This document shows positions 1 to 8,157 of a stretch of 64,000 bases of DNA, one piece after another. This stretch comes from Pseudomonas sp. F(2018) (GTDB lineage: Bacteria; Pseudomonadota; Gammaproteobacteria; Pseudomonadales; Pseudomonadaceae). The notes under the pieces are model-generated. The model saw only the letters and a list, made by a program, of their open reading frames with translations, was not told where the DNA came from and did not search any database. The stretch covers positions 124,001 through 188,000 of the forward strand of contig NZ_SCOM01000002.1 in the NCBI RefSeq assembly GCF_005508865.1, written 5' to 3'. How positions within the stretch are numbered: the stretch's first letter is position 1; each line of letters begins with the position of its first letter. Both the position numbers and the translations under genes were made by a program.

Positions 1-1
1 C

Positions 2-415
2 ACGGTGCAGATCGAGCGGCAGATCACCACCTACCAGGAAAACAGCGCCGGCATCGCCGACGACAGCTACCTGAACATCCAGGTGCCCGAGATCCTGGAG
101 CGCATCCGCTTCGAGCAGCGCAGCACGTTCGCGCAGAAGTACCCGCGCCACAAGCTGGCCGACGACGCCGATCGCGCGCTGTACGACCCAAGCCAGCCGG
201 TGATGACGCCGAAGGTGTGTAAGGCCGAGCTGCTCAGCCTGTACCGCCAGGTGTTCATGGGCGAGCGCGCCTGGGTGCGCGACTACGAGGGCTACAAGGA
301 AAGCCTGCAGGTCAGCATCGACCCGGATGACCCGGATCGCCTCAACGTGATCGATCAGCCGATGCTGATCGGCCAGTACCGCGTCCACGCCCAGCAGACG
401 CAATTCCGCCGTTAA
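2..415 (+). CDS. Mu-like tail sheath protein, C-terminal part (5' end outside window)
   Basis: The frame is already open at base 2, so only the last ~137 residues of the protein are present. They match the C-terminal end of Mu gpL-type contractile sheath proteins: a segment near QITTYQ, then the conserved YPRHKLADD, and a final RVHAQQTQFRR-like tail. The sheath contracts around the tube during injection. It is followed after 12 nt by the tube gene, which is the normal Mu order. The GTG at base 5 is an internal valine, not a start. Family assignment is secure from motif and gene order; the protein is truncated only by the window edge. Confidence 0.85.
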   Translation, partial: TVQIERQITTYQENSAGIADDSYLNIQVPEILERIRFEQRSTFAQKYPRHKLADDADRALYDPSQPVMTPKVCKAELLSLYRQVFMGERAWVRDYEGYKESLQVSIDPDDPDRLNVIDQPMLIGQYRVHAQQTQFRR

Positions 416-427
416 CAGGAGAAGCCC

Positions 428-784
428 ATGAGCGGACAAGTTACCGGGATCGCCACCATCCGCGTGGATGGCCAGGAAATCCCCAGCGAGAAAGGCGCCA
501 CGCTCAATCCGGGCGGGGTCAACCGCACGCCGCGGATGGCCGGCAAGCGGGTGTTCTACAACGAGGAGCCGGTGGCGCCGACCCTGCAGTGCACTGTGCT
601 GCACACCGACGAGATCGATCTGATCGACCTCAACACCATCAAGGACGCCACCGTCCTGGTCGAGTGTGACAACGGCCAGGACTACCTGCTGACCGGCGCC
701 TTCGTTACCGAAACCGCCGAACTCAACACGGGCGAAGGCCAGGTGCGCCTGAACTTCGCGGCCCGTACCTGCGAAAGGATTTAA
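428..784 (+). CDS. Mu-like tail tube protein
   Basis: 118 residues, the usual length of Mu gpM-type tail tube proteins (phage tail tube family). It would polymerise into the inner tube inside the sheath. ATG is preceded by an AGGAG-like site (caggagaagcccATG). The N-terminal MSGQVTGIATIRVDGQEI and the acidic, beta-rich body ending in a NFAARTCERI tail fit the family. It lies between the sheath gene and the tail assembly chaperone, as in Mu. Identification rests on size, position and general sequence character. Confidence 0.8.
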   Translation: MSGQVTGIATIRVDGQEIPSEKGATLNPGGVNRTPRMAGKRVFYNEEPVAPTLQCTVLHTDEIDLIDLNTIKDATVLVECDNGQDYLLTGAFVTETAELNTGEGQVRLNFAARTCERI

Positions 785-787
785 CCG

Positions 788-1144
788 ATGACCGACTACC
801 TCGCTGACCTCAGTGAAGAAGAGCGCGCCCGCGTTGTAGACCAGGGCGACGTGGTGCAGATCACCCTCATCGAGCCCATCACCTACAAGCACAGCAAGCT
901 CGATGGCGAGCGCACCCTGACGGTGCTGACCCTGAGCAAAAAGGTGAAGGGCAAGCACATGAAGGCCATGGACAAGGCCGTGGGTGAGATCAGCCAGAGC
1001 CTGGTGCTGGTGGCCTGCCTGGCCGGTGTGCCGGCCCATGCCATGGACGAGCTGGATGCTCGCGACCTCGACCTAGTCATGGAAGTCGTCGGCCCTTTCT
1101 TGCCGAAGTCCCGAAGGACTGGGACGGAATCGTCCGCGTCGTAG
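788..1144 (+). CDS. Tail assembly chaperone, zero-frame product (Mu gp41-like)
   Basis: 118-residue acidic protein directly upstream of the tape measure gene, the position of the tail assembly chaperone in long-tailed phages. It would coat the tape measure during tail assembly. Residues ~20-80 carry the conserved region around LIEPITYKH and LSKKVKGKHMKAMDKA typical of the Mu gp41 / phage tail assembly family. Around codon 103 it crosses a CCCTTTC heptamer where ribosomes can slip to -1 and add a second domain (listed separately). The last 15 or so residues of this short form (LPKSRRTGTESSAS) are low complexity. Confidence 0.75.
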   Translation: MTDYLADLSEEERARVVDQGDVVQITLIEPITYKHSKLDGERTLTVLTLSKKVKGKHMKAMDKAVGEISQSLVLVACLAGVPAHAMDELDARDLDLVMEVVGPFLPKSRRTGTESSAS

Positions 1145-1263
1145 CGGCGGCATTCGGCGGGTTCAATCCCTTGGACCTGCTGGAGATGGACATCGATGAC
1201 CTGCGCTGGTGGCTGGGGCAGGCGGAAAAGCTGGCAGAGGAAATGAAAGCCAATGGCGGGTGA
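788..1263 (+). CDS. Tail assembly chaperone, -1 frameshift fusion product
   Basis: If ribosomes slip -1 on CCCTTTC at 1093-1099 they leave the zero frame and continue to a TGA at 1261-1263, giving about 158 residues. The added ~54 residues contain VVAAAFGGFNPLDLLEMDI and LRWWLGQAEKLAEEM, the pattern of the downstream (gpE/gp42-type) chaperone domain in which a short alpha-helical region follows a conserved GF-P motif. The extension has no convincing start codon of its own, and the tape measure ATG (1253) overlaps its end. A conserved frameshift here is established for lambda, P2 and Mu-type phages; its use in this phage is inferred from the sequence. Confidence 0.75.
1093..1120 (+). promoter_or_regulatory. 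Programmed -1 frameshift signal in tail chaperone gene
   Basis: CCCTTTC (1093-1099) fits X XXY YYZ with zero-frame codons CCT and TTC. Seven bases later a small hairpin AGTCC-CGAA-GGACT (1107-1120) forms. The -1 frame is open from here to 1263 and encodes a recognisable second domain. Confidence 0.7.
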
Positions 1264-2971
1264 ATTCAAGACATCGATCGTGATGCAGTTGGTCGACCGA
1301 CTGACTGCACCGCTGCGCCGTGTCACCCAGTCGCTGGCTGGCATTTCCCGTCGCGCCGGCTTTGATCAGGTCACCGCCTCGGCGCGCCGTGTGCGTGAGG
1401 CGCTGGGCGGCGCCGTCAACCAGGCGCTGAACCTTGGTAAGCGCCTGGCCTGGGTCGGTGGCGCGGCTGCGGCCGCGACATTCGGCATCGGCAAGCTGGT
1501 CGGCGGGGTCGCCGAGCTGGGCAACGAGATCAAGATCAGCTCCGAGCGCCTGGGCGTGGGTGCCCGCTGGCTGCAGGAATGGATGTACGTTGCCGGGCGC
1601 TTCGGCGTGAACAACGACGCCCTGGTCGACGGCCTGAAGGAGCTGGGCCTGCGCGCGGATGAGTTCGTGGTCACCGGCAGCGGTGGCGCCGCTGAGTCGT
1701 TCGAGCGTCTAGGCATTACCGTCAAGGATCTACGTGCCACCGCTGGCGAGACCGACAAGCTGCTCGACCTGGTGCTGTCGCGCATGGGCAAGATCCAGAA
1801 CGATGCCGCGCGCCAGCGCATCTTCGACGAGCTGTTCGGCGGCACCGGCGGCGAGCAGTTCGTGGCCATGCTCACCCAATCCCGCGAGGAGCTGGCCAAG
1901 CTGCGCCAGGCCGCGCACGACAATGGCGCCATTCTCAGCGACGAGGACATCGAGCAGTCGCGGGCCTACACCCGCAACATGGCCGACCTGGGCGCCATGC
2001 TGACGTCGATCCGCACCACTGTTGCGAGCGCCTTGCTGCCGACCATCAACGAATGGCTGGGCAGCCTGCGCGATATGTCCAAGGCCAACCGCCAGGCAAT
2101 CAGTCAGGAGATCCTTACCCGGTTGCGTCAGCTCTGGGCTGGGATGCGAGCGTTTGGTAATGCAGTGGCTTGGGCAGCTGATTTTGTGGGCGGTTTTGGG
2201 CGGCTGGCAGCCATTGTTGCTGGGCTTCTGGCCGGGAAGTTCCTGCTCTCACTGTTCCTTTCCGCTGTGGCGTTTTCCAAATTCGCCTGGTCCGTTGGGC
2301 TTCTAGCCTCGAAAGCCGTTCCTGTTGCGATTACAGCAATTCGTGCGCTGTCTTTGGCACTGGTAACTACGCCAATCGGCTGGATCATCCTCGGTATCAC
2401 CGCCCTTGCCGGCGCGGTTTACCTCATCTACCGCAACTGGGACAGCATCGCCGAGTGGTTCGGCAACCTGTGGGCGAAGGTCAAGGCGTTCTTCAGCCGC
2501 GGAATCGGAGAGATCGCCAAGGATCTGCTGTCGTTCACCCCGGCCGCCTTGCTGATGAAGGCCGTGGATGCGGTGTTCGAGCTGTTCGGCGCGCGACCTC
2601 TGAGCGAGATCGGCAAGGAATGGGTCAGCGGGCTGTGGGACGGGGTGAGCCAGCGCTTCGAGCAGTTCACCAGCTGGGTCAAGCAGAAGGTCGGTGCGTT
2701 GACCGAGTGGATGCCGGACTGGATGACTGGAGGCAATGGCCTGTCTCAGAGGTTTGCCGCGCCTGCGGCTGGTGCTCCGGCGGCTGCCTCTCTGGGGGCG
2801 CCTGCGCTCGCCGGGCGGCCTTCGCCCCTGGCAATGCCAGGACGCGCCGATGTGGGCGGCGAGCTGCGGATCAAGATCGACTCGGAAGGTCGGCCGCGCG
2901 TGGCTTCGATGAAGGCCAACGGCGGCCTGGATTACAGCGTGGAAACGGGCCTGCTGGGGATGGTGCCGTGA
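1253..2971 (+). CDS. Tail tape measure protein (Mu gp42-like)
   Basis: 572 residues; sets tail length and passes through the tube during DNA injection. The start ATG overlaps the end of the frameshifted chaperone by 11 nt, the classical arrangement. Residues ~1-60 are basic and amphipathic; ~70-270 are helical with many charged residues. A hydrophobic block of several membrane-length segments (about 310-410, with IVAGLLAGKFLLSLFLSAVAF-like stretches) follows, and then an Ala/Pro-rich tail. The bases encoding the hydrophobic block (about 2130-2400) are clearly less GC-rich than the rest of the gene, suggesting mosaic exchange. 572 aa implies a short tail by the usual ~1.5 angstrom per residue rule. 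Confidence 0.85.
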   Translation: MAGEFKTSIVMQLVDRLTAPLRRVTQSLAGISRRAGFDQVTASARRVREALGGAVNQALNLGKRLAWVGGAAAAATFGIGKLVGGVAELGNEIKISSERLGVGARWLQEWMYVAGRFGVNNDALVDGLKELGLRADEFVVTGSGGAAESFERLGITVKDLRATAGETDKLLDLVLSRMGKIQNDAARQRIFDELFGGTGGEQFVAMLTQSREELAKLRQAAHDNGAILSDEDIEQSRAYTRNMADLGAMLTSIRTTVASALLPTINEWLGSLRDMSKANRQAISQEILTRLRQLWAGMRAFGNAVAWAADFVGGFGRLAAIVAGLLAGKFLLSLFLSAVAFSKFAWSVGLLASKAVPVAITAIRALSLALVTTPIGWIILGITALAGAVYLIYRNWDSIAEWFGNLWAKVKAFFSRGIGEIAKDLLSFTPAALLMKAVDAVFELFGARPLSEIGKEWVSGLWDGVSQRFEQFTSWVKQKVGALTEWMPDWMTGGNGLSQRFAAPAAGAPAAASLGAPALAGRPSPLAMPGRADVGGELRIKIDSEGRPRVASMKANGGLDYSVETGLLGMVP

Positions 2972-2973
2972 TG

Positions 2974-3183
2974 CTAGATCTTCTCTTTGGGGGCGAAGTC
3001 GCCATCGGCGATGCGTTCTTCAGCCATCTGCTTAACGATCTGGCTGTAGCCTGCTCCGGCAACAATCACGCCGGCACCGACGTAGAGCCACACGCTCGCG
3101 CCTTCAAGCAGAAATGCAAGTCCAACGCCGGCAGCGATGCCTACAGCGATCGCAATCAATGCCGCTTTCTCGGTCGGTTTCAT
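2974..3183 (-). CDS. Small two-helix membrane protein encoded antisense within the tail operon
   Basis: 69 residues, transcribed against the tail operon in the gap between tape measure and gp43. The start ATG (3183) has a good ribosome site (aagggaggacaggacATG). Two hydrophobic helices are evident, about residues 8-27 (ALIAIAVGIAAGVGLAFLL) and 31-47 (VWLYVGAGVIVAGAGYS), then a charged cytoplasmic tail ending DGDFAPKEKI. I recognise no family. Its orientation and isolation suggest a moron-type gene that could be expressed from the prophage, for example a superinfection-exclusion or lysogenic conversion protein; that role is inference only. No terminator is obvious beyond its stop. Confidence 0.6.
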   Translation of the reverse strand: MKPTEKAALIAIAVGIAAGVGLAFLLEGASVWLYVGAGVIVAGAGYSQIVKQMAEERIADGDFAPKEKI

Positions 3184-3223
3184 GTCCTGTCCTCCCTTGA
3201 CCTGAAAGCCAGGAGCCTAGCAC

Positions 3224-4474
3224 ATGAGCTGGCGTGACCGGATAGACCCTGAGCTGCGCGGCAGCTATCGCGGCATCGAGTTCCACGTCGAGCGCGCGGA
3301 CGCAGTGGGCGGCCGCCGCTGGCTGGTGCATGAGTACCCGCGCCGCGACGTGCCCTACGCCGAGGACATGGGGCGACGCAAGAAAGAGTGGCGCCTGTCC
3401 CTGTTCGTCGCCGGCGACGACTACGACCTGCAGCGCGACAAGCTGCTGGCCGCCCTGGATGCTCCTGGTGCTGCGACCCTGGTGCACCCGTACCTGGGCA
3501 GGCTGTCGGCGGTGGCCACCGATGTCAGCTTCAGCGAGAACACCCGCGAGGGCGGCGTCTGTACCTTCGAGGTGACCTTTACCGAGAGCGGCCAGCAACT
3601 GCTGCCGGCCACCTCGGTGGATACCCAGCGCGAGGTCGGCCAGGCGGCGGACGCCTGCGAGAAGGCGACCGAGCGGGACTTCTTCGACCGCTGGAGCGTC
3701 GAGGGTCTTACCGGCTGGTCGCTGACCTCGATCGAGCGCGACCTGTCGGCGGTGATTGGTGGCCTGGAAGGCTTCGTGGGCGGAATTGCCGACGATATCG
3801 CCAGCGTGATCCGCTTCCCGACCAACATCGTCGGCATCGTCCTGGGCGGCTACAACCGCCTGCGCAATGCGGTGATGCGCCCGGTCAACGCCCTGGACCT
3901 GTACGACGGTGGCAGCGTCCTGTCGTCGTCCGACGATGACGACAGCGGCCGCCTGCAGCTGCCACCGGGCACGCCGACCCGTGCGGTGCGCATGCTGCTC
4001 GATGCCGGCACGGCCGGCGACACGGTGGCCATCCCTGCAGCGGACACCCCGCAGAACACCCAGCGGGCCGAGAACATTCTCGCCGCCCGCCAGCTCAACG
4101 GGCGCCTGGCTGCGATCACCGCTGCGCGCGTGGTGGCCGATACCGACTGGCTGTCGCGCCAGGACGCCGAGGCGGCTGGCAGCAACGCCCTGACCCTGCT
4201 CGATCACGAGCTGCAGACCGAGGTGGCCATCAACGACGAGGTCTACAACACCCTGGCCGCGCTCCGGGCGGCGCTGGCCACCGACCTGCGTAGCCGCGCC
4301 ACGGCGCTGCCGAACATGACCAACTACACCCCGCAGGCGACCCTGCCGGCCCTGGTTGTCGCCCACCGCCTGTATGGCGACGCGACCCGCGCCGACGAGA
4401 TCTGCGTGCGCAACAACGTCCGCCACCCCGGCGCTCTGCGCGGTGGCATGGCTCTGGAGGTGCTCAGTGAGTGA
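3224..4474 (+). CDS. Mu gp43-like protein (DNA circularisation N-terminal domain family)
   Basis: 416 residues. The first ~90 residues (SWRDRIDPELRGSYRGIEFH, then RRWLVHEYPRRD) match the N-terminal domain named DNA_circ_N, found in Mu gpN (gp43) and relatives. Despite the name, in tailed phages this protein is a tail/baseplate component. The central part (about 170-260) is hydrophobic and helical; the C-terminus is Ala-rich, with a YTPQATLPALVVAHRLYGD segment and a LysM-like ending (NNVRHPGALRGGMALEVL) that could help dock on the hub. The stop overlaps the next gene's GTG by 8 nt. Confidence 0.8.
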   Translation: MSWRDRIDPELRGSYRGIEFHVERADAVGGRRWLVHEYPRRDVPYAEDMGRRKKEWRLSLFVAGDDYDLQRDKLLAALDAPGAATLVHPYLGRLSAVATDVSFSENTREGGVCTFEVTFTESGQQLLPATSVDTQREVGQAADACEKATERDFFDRWSVEGLTGWSLTSIERDLSAVIGGLEGFVGGIADDIASVIRFPTNIVGIVLGGYNRLRNAVMRPVNALDLYDGGSVLSSSDDDDSGRLQLPPGTPTRAVRMLLDAGTAGDTVAIPAADTPQNTQRAENILAARQLNGRLAAITAARVVADTDWLSRQDAEAAGSNALTLLDHELQTEVAINDEVYNTLAALRAALATDLRSRATALPNMTNYTPQATLPALVVAHRLYGDATRADEICVRNNVRHPGALRGGMALEVLSE

Positions 4475-5531
4475 GCCCGTTGTAACCCTGCAGATCGGCA
4501 GCCAGCGGCACACCGGCTGGCAGGAAGTGAACATTCGCCTGTCCCTGGAGCGCATGGCCGACGAGTTCCAGCTGGCGCTGACCGAGCGCTGGGCTGAGTC
4601 GGGCGAGGTGCGCCCAGTTACACCTGGTGGCGCCTGCACCGTGTCGATCGGCGACGAGCTGGTGCTGACCGGCAACCTGGACGAGGTGCTGCCGGACTAC
4701 GACGCCGAGAGCCACTCCATTGTGGCCAACGGCCGCAGCCTGGCCGGCGATCTGCTCGATTGCAGTGGCCAGGAGCAGCGCTTCGAGGGCCGCACCCTGG
4801 TGCAAATCGCGCAGGCTTTGGCACAACCCTATGGCATCGAGGTCGTCGATACCGTGGGCGACAACAAGCCGTTCCCGATCTTCGTCTTGGAGGACGGCCA
4901 GCCGATCGCCGAGGCGATCGAGCGCGCCGCCCAGCTGCGGGCCGCTCGGGTGGTCAGCGACGCCCAGGGCCGCCTGGTGATCGTCCACGCGGTGCAGCGC
5001 GAGATCCGCACGCCCCTGGTGCTGGGTGTGAACATCCGCAAGGGCTCCGGGGCGTTCAGCGACCGCGACCGCTTCAACCAGTACATCATCGAAGGCCAGA
5101 CGCCGGGCAGTGACGACTGGAACGGCACCCAGGCGTCCTCGCCGAAAGGCACCGCCACCGATCCGCGCATCCGCAAGCCACGCACCACCCTGGTGGTCTG
5201 CGATACCCCGGCGGACGGCATGGACTGCGCCGCGCGGGCCGAGCTGGAGGCACGCATGCGCTGGGCCAAGGGCCGTGGCGTCACCTACACCGTCAGCGGC
5301 TGGCAACACGAGCAAGGCGTGTGGCGTCCGGGCGACCTGGTGCCGGTGCGCGATGAGTACCTGGGGCTGGACGAGCGTCTGCTGATCAGCGAGGTGCAGC
5401 TGATCGAGGGCCTGGACGGCCGCCGCGCCGAGCTGCGCGTGGTGCCGCCTGCGGCCTTTGAGCCGATCCCGATTGCCGAGCCGAAGGCTTCGGGCAGCAG
5501 CTCGAAAAAGCCCGGCGACTGGGGGTGGTGA
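4467..5531 (+). CDS. Baseplate hub protein (Mu gpP / gp44-like)
   Basis: 354 residues. The protein begins VSEPVVTLQIGSQRHTGW from a GTG at 4467, placed 6 nt after a GGAGG site and overlapping the upstream stop; longer reading-frame extensions overlap gp43 out of frame and were dropped. It matches the Mu gpP / late control D family: an N-terminal beta barrel, the SIVANGRSLAGDLLDCSG segment (about residues 90-105), and an internal FSDRDRFNQYIIEGQTPGSD region. It forms the trimeric hub onto which the gp45 spike is mounted. The stop TGA shares bases with the ATG of the next gene. Confidence 0.85.
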   Translation: MSEPVVTLQIGSQRHTGWQEVNIRLSLERMADEFQLALTERWAESGEVRPVTPGGACTVSIGDELVLTGNLDEVLPDYDAESHSIVANGRSLAGDLLDCSGQEQRFEGRTLVQIAQALAQPYGIEVVDTVGDNKPFPIFVLEDGQPIAEAIERAAQLRAARVVSDAQGRLVIVHAVQREIRTPLVLGVNIRKGSGAFSDRDRFNQYIIEGQTPGSDDWNGTQASSPKGTATDPRIRKPRTTLVVCDTPADGMDCAARAELEARMRWAKGRGVTYTVSGWQHEQGVWRPGDLVPVRDEYLGLDERLLISEVQLIEGLDGRRAELRVVPPAAFEPIPIAEPKASGSSSKKPGDWGW

Positions 5532-6058
5532 TGGACGAGCGAACTGCTAAGCGCGTGCTCGGCCCGGTGTGGCGCCGCCTGCGCCTGTTGCTTAGCCGGG
5601 GCGTGCTGAAGCTGATCGAGGACGGCGGCGGCCTGCAGTCGGTCCAGGTCACCCTGCTGGGCGAAAAACCGGCTTGGGCCGAGCGTTTCCAGAACTACGG
5701 CACAACCAGTCACCCGCTGCCAGGCGCCGAGGCTGCGGTCGCTGCCGTGGGTGGTGCCCGCGCGCACCTGGTGGCGCTGGCCGTGGATGACCGCCGCTAC
5801 CGTATTGCCAGCCTGCAGCCCGGCGAAGTGACTCTGTATGACGACCAGGGCCAGCGCGTGCACCTGACCCGCGGCGGCATCGTGATCGATGGCGCGGGTA
5901 AGCCGGTGGCCTTCGTCAACTGCCCGACCGTAACCATGGACGGCGACCTGTTCGTGGCCGGCGAGGTACGTGACCACACTAGCACCATGCAGGACATGCG
6001 CGACGCCTTCAATCCGCACACCCACGGCGGTGCCGGGCCTGATCGGAGCATGGGCTGA
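5531..6058 (+). CDS. Baseplate spike protein (Mu gp45-like)
   Basis: 175 residues. Starts at ATG 5531, overlapping the hub stop. An N-terminal OB-like region with ALAVDDRRYRIASLQPGEV leads into a beta-helical stretch (VTMDGDLFVAGEVRDH) and ends with FNPHTHGG. The H-x-H near the C-terminus fits the metal-binding tip known in spike proteins of contractile-tailed phages such as P2 gpV and Mu gp45. It pierces the outer membrane of the target cell. The next gene starts immediately (TGATG). Confidence 0.85.
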   Translation: MDERTAKRVLGPVWRRLRLLLSRGVLKLIEDGGGLQSVQVTLLGEKPAWAERFQNYGTTSHPLPGAEAAVAAVGGARAHLVALAVDDRRYRIASLQPGEVTLYDDQGQRVHLTRGGIVIDGAGKPVAFVNCPTVTMDGDLFVAGEVRDHTSTMQDMRDAFNPHTHGGAGPDRSMG

Positions 6059-6507
6059 TGGACGTTGCTCTGGTTTATGACCCGCAGGCCAAGGCCTTCG
6101 ACCTGGCGATCGCCGAGGGTGACCTGGCGGCCGATAGTTCCCTGGAAACGGCAGTACTGCTGTCGCTCTACACCGACCGGCGCGCCCTGGACGAGGACGA
6201 GCTGCCGGACGGCGGTACCGACCGGCGTGGCTGGTGGGCTGATGCCTACGGCGATCGCCAGATCGGTTCGCGCTTGTGGCTGTTGAGCCGGGAGAAGGAA
6301 CTGGACTCGGTGCTGCGCCGGGCCGAGGAGTACGCCAGCGAGGCGCTGGCCTGGCTCACCGAGGACGAGATTGCCGCCTCCGTAGAGGTGGAAGCCATCC
6401 ACCTGCGCCGGGGCGTTCTGCAACTGATCGTGCGCATCCAGCGCGGGGAAGGTCCCGCCCTGGAGCGCCGCTATGACTATGTATGGGGAGTAACCGATGG
6501 GGTTTAA
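6058..6507 (+). CDS. Baseplate wedge protein (Mu gp46-like)
   Basis: 149 residues. The conserved pattern of the phage GP46 family is visible: SLETAVLLSLYTDRRA (about 29-44), then DRRGWWADAYGDRQIGSRLW (about 60-79) and EYASEALAWL. This family is gpW/gp25-like and builds the baseplate wedge with gp47 and gp48. The start ATG overlaps the spike gene stop; its end overlaps the gp47 ATG by 11 nt, indicating translational coupling. Confidence 0.85.
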   Translation: MDVALVYDPQAKAFDLAIAEGDLAADSSLETAVLLSLYTDRRALDEDELPDGGTDRRGWWADAYGDRQIGSRLWLLSREKELDSVLRRAEEYASEALAWLTEDEIAASVEVEAIHLRRGVLQLIVRIQRGEGPALERRYDYVWGVTDGV

Positions 6508-7546
6508 GCGGCCGCCGCTGCCCGAGCTGATCGGGCGTGCCGACAATGACCTGGTCTCGCGCCTGCCGGGCAGCCAGGCCAGCCTGGCCACCCGCCTGAC
6601 CAAGATCCTGGCCACCGGCCAGGCCGGACTCGCGCATGGGCTGTACGGTTACCTGCAGTGGCTGGAGCGCCAGCTGTTCCCGGAGACCTGCGACGACGAG
6701 CTGCTGCACCTTCACAGCGTGGGCGTGCCGCGTCGCCAGGCCAGCACGAACAGCGGGCCGGTGAGCTTTACCGGCACCGAGGGCACGCCGATCGACAGCG
6801 GCACCTTGGTGCAGCTGGCCGGTGTGGAGTACAGCACCACGGCCGACGCTGTGATCACGGGTGGCATTGCCGCCGTTGAGGTCCAGGCGCTGGAGGCTGG
6901 GAGCGCGGGCGCTCAGGCTGCCGGCGCGGTGTTGGCTCTGGTCTCGCCGATCGCGGGTGTGAACGCCAATGCCACTGTGGGCGCTGCCGGCATCAAGGGC
7001 GGCGCCGACATCGAGGAGTTCGACGACTGGCGCGACCGCATCCTGGCACGTCGTGCACGCATCCCGCGTGGTGGCGCCGAGGGTGATTGGGCCGAGTGGG
7101 CACTGCAGGTGCCAGGCGTGACCCGCGCCTGGGAATCGCCTCGGGAAATGGGGGCGGGCACTGTCACCTTGCGCATCATGGCCGACAACGCCGAGGGCGG
7201 CCCTCTGCCGTCCGTGCAACTGCTGCAGGACGTGTTCGATTACATCGAGACCCAGCGCAACGTCACGGCGCACGTCTATGTGGTGGCGCCGACGCCGAAG
7301 TACTTCGAGCCGCAGATCCGCGTGACGCCGGATAACAGCATCACCAGGGCTGCTATCGAACAGGCGCTGCAGGATCTCGTGCTGCGTGCCGGCGAACCTG
7401 GTGGGACGCTACTTATCTCGCAGATTCGCAACGCCATTGGAACTGCGGCTGGTGTGACCGACTACGAGCTGGAGTCGCCCGTGGCGAACGTCCCGCACGC
7501 CCTCGGCGAGCTGCCGGTGTGGGGAGGTGTCGAGTGGCTGGCCTGA
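6497..7546 (+). CDS. Baseplate wedge protein J (Mu gp47-like)
   Basis: 349 residues, baseplate J-like family. Visible landmarks: LIGRADNDLVSRLPGSQ near the N-terminus, ETCDDELLHLHSVGVPR (about 55-72), the SGPVSFTGTEGTPIDSGTLV beta segment, GGADIEEFDDWRDRILARRA (about 170-190), and a C-terminal VPGVTRAWESPREMGAGTVT region. It forms the peripheral wedge that connects to the tail fibres. It overlaps both flanking genes, so the gp45-gp48 genes are translated as one coupled unit. Confidence 0.88.
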   Translation: MGFKRPPLPELIGRADNDLVSRLPGSQASLATRLTKILATGQAGLAHGLYGYLQWLERQLFPETCDDELLHLHSVGVPRRQASTNSGPVSFTGTEGTPIDSGTLVQLAGVEYSTTADAVITGGIAAVEVQALEAGSAGAQAAGAVLALVSPIAGVNANATVGAAGIKGGADIEEFDDWRDRILARRARIPRGGAEGDWAEWALQVPGVTRAWESPREMGAGTVTLRIMADNAEGGPLPSVQLLQDVFDYIETQRNVTAHVYVVAPTPKYFEPQIRVTPDNSITRAAIEQALQDLVLRAGEPGGTLLISQIRNAIGTAAGVTDYELESPVANVPHALGELPVWGGVEWLA

Positions 7547-8157
7547 CGGCTGACGACTACCGCCAGCAGCTGTTCGCGCTGCTGCCGCAGGGCATCGTCT
7601 GGACAACCGTTCCGACCTCGAACCTGCAGCGCCTGCTGGCTGGCATGGCGCGCGAGCCTGCTCGCATCGACGAGCGCGCTGAAGCGCTGCTTGCCGAGGC
7701 AGACCCGCGCCTGGCCCTGGAGACGTTCGAGGAATGGGAGGCCAGCTACGGTCTGCCCTCGGCCTGCGCTCCGGCCGAGCAGTCCATGGCCGACCGCCGT
7801 GCTGCCTTGATCGGCCGGATCATCGGCCGGGGCGGTATGACCGTCCAGGACTACCTCGATCTGGCCGAAGGGCTCGGCTATGCCGGCGCCCAGGTGATGG
7901 AGTTCCGCGAAGCCACGGTCGAGGTGGACACACCGACCGGCCACACCGGAGCGGTGATTGGCGACGACATGAACGGCGCCGAGTGGGATCTGACCTGGCG
8001 CGTGCTCCTACCCAACGGCGTCATCCGCGAGTCCGTTATCGACGAGGCCGTGATTGGCGACCCGCTGCGCTCCTGGGGCGATGAACTCATTGAATGCTCG
8101 CTGCGGCACGCCGCGCCGAGCTGGCTAATCCTGCAAATCGGATATCTGGAGGAGTAA
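7534..8157 (+). CDS. Baseplate protein (Mu gp48-like)
   Basis: 207 residues from a GTG at 7534 with a GGGGAGG site just upstream (ggggaggtgtcgaGTG), giving the N-terminus VAGLTADDYRQQLFALLPQG typical of the Mu gp48 family. The region ADPRLALETFEEWEASYGLP (about 50-70) and MADRRAALIGRIIGRGGMT are family landmarks. It links the wedge to the tail fibre. It is adjacent to the fibre gene with no gap (TAAATG). Confidence 0.85.
   Translation: MAGLTADDYRQQLFALLPQGIVWTTVPTSNLQRLLAGMAREPARIDERAEALLAEADPRLALETFEEWEASYGLPSACAPAEQSMADRRAALIGRIIGRGGMTVQDYLDLAEGLGYAGAQVMEFREATVEVDTPTGHTGAVIGDDMNGAEWDLTWRVLLPNGVIRESVIDEAVIGDPLRSWGDELIECSLRHAAPSWLILQIGYLEE

Noticed and set aside
3104..4675. 523-codon minus-strand open frame across gp43
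   Set aside because: Antisense shadow of the tail genes; Arg/Gly/Val-rich with no domain, and its ends do not respect any gene border.
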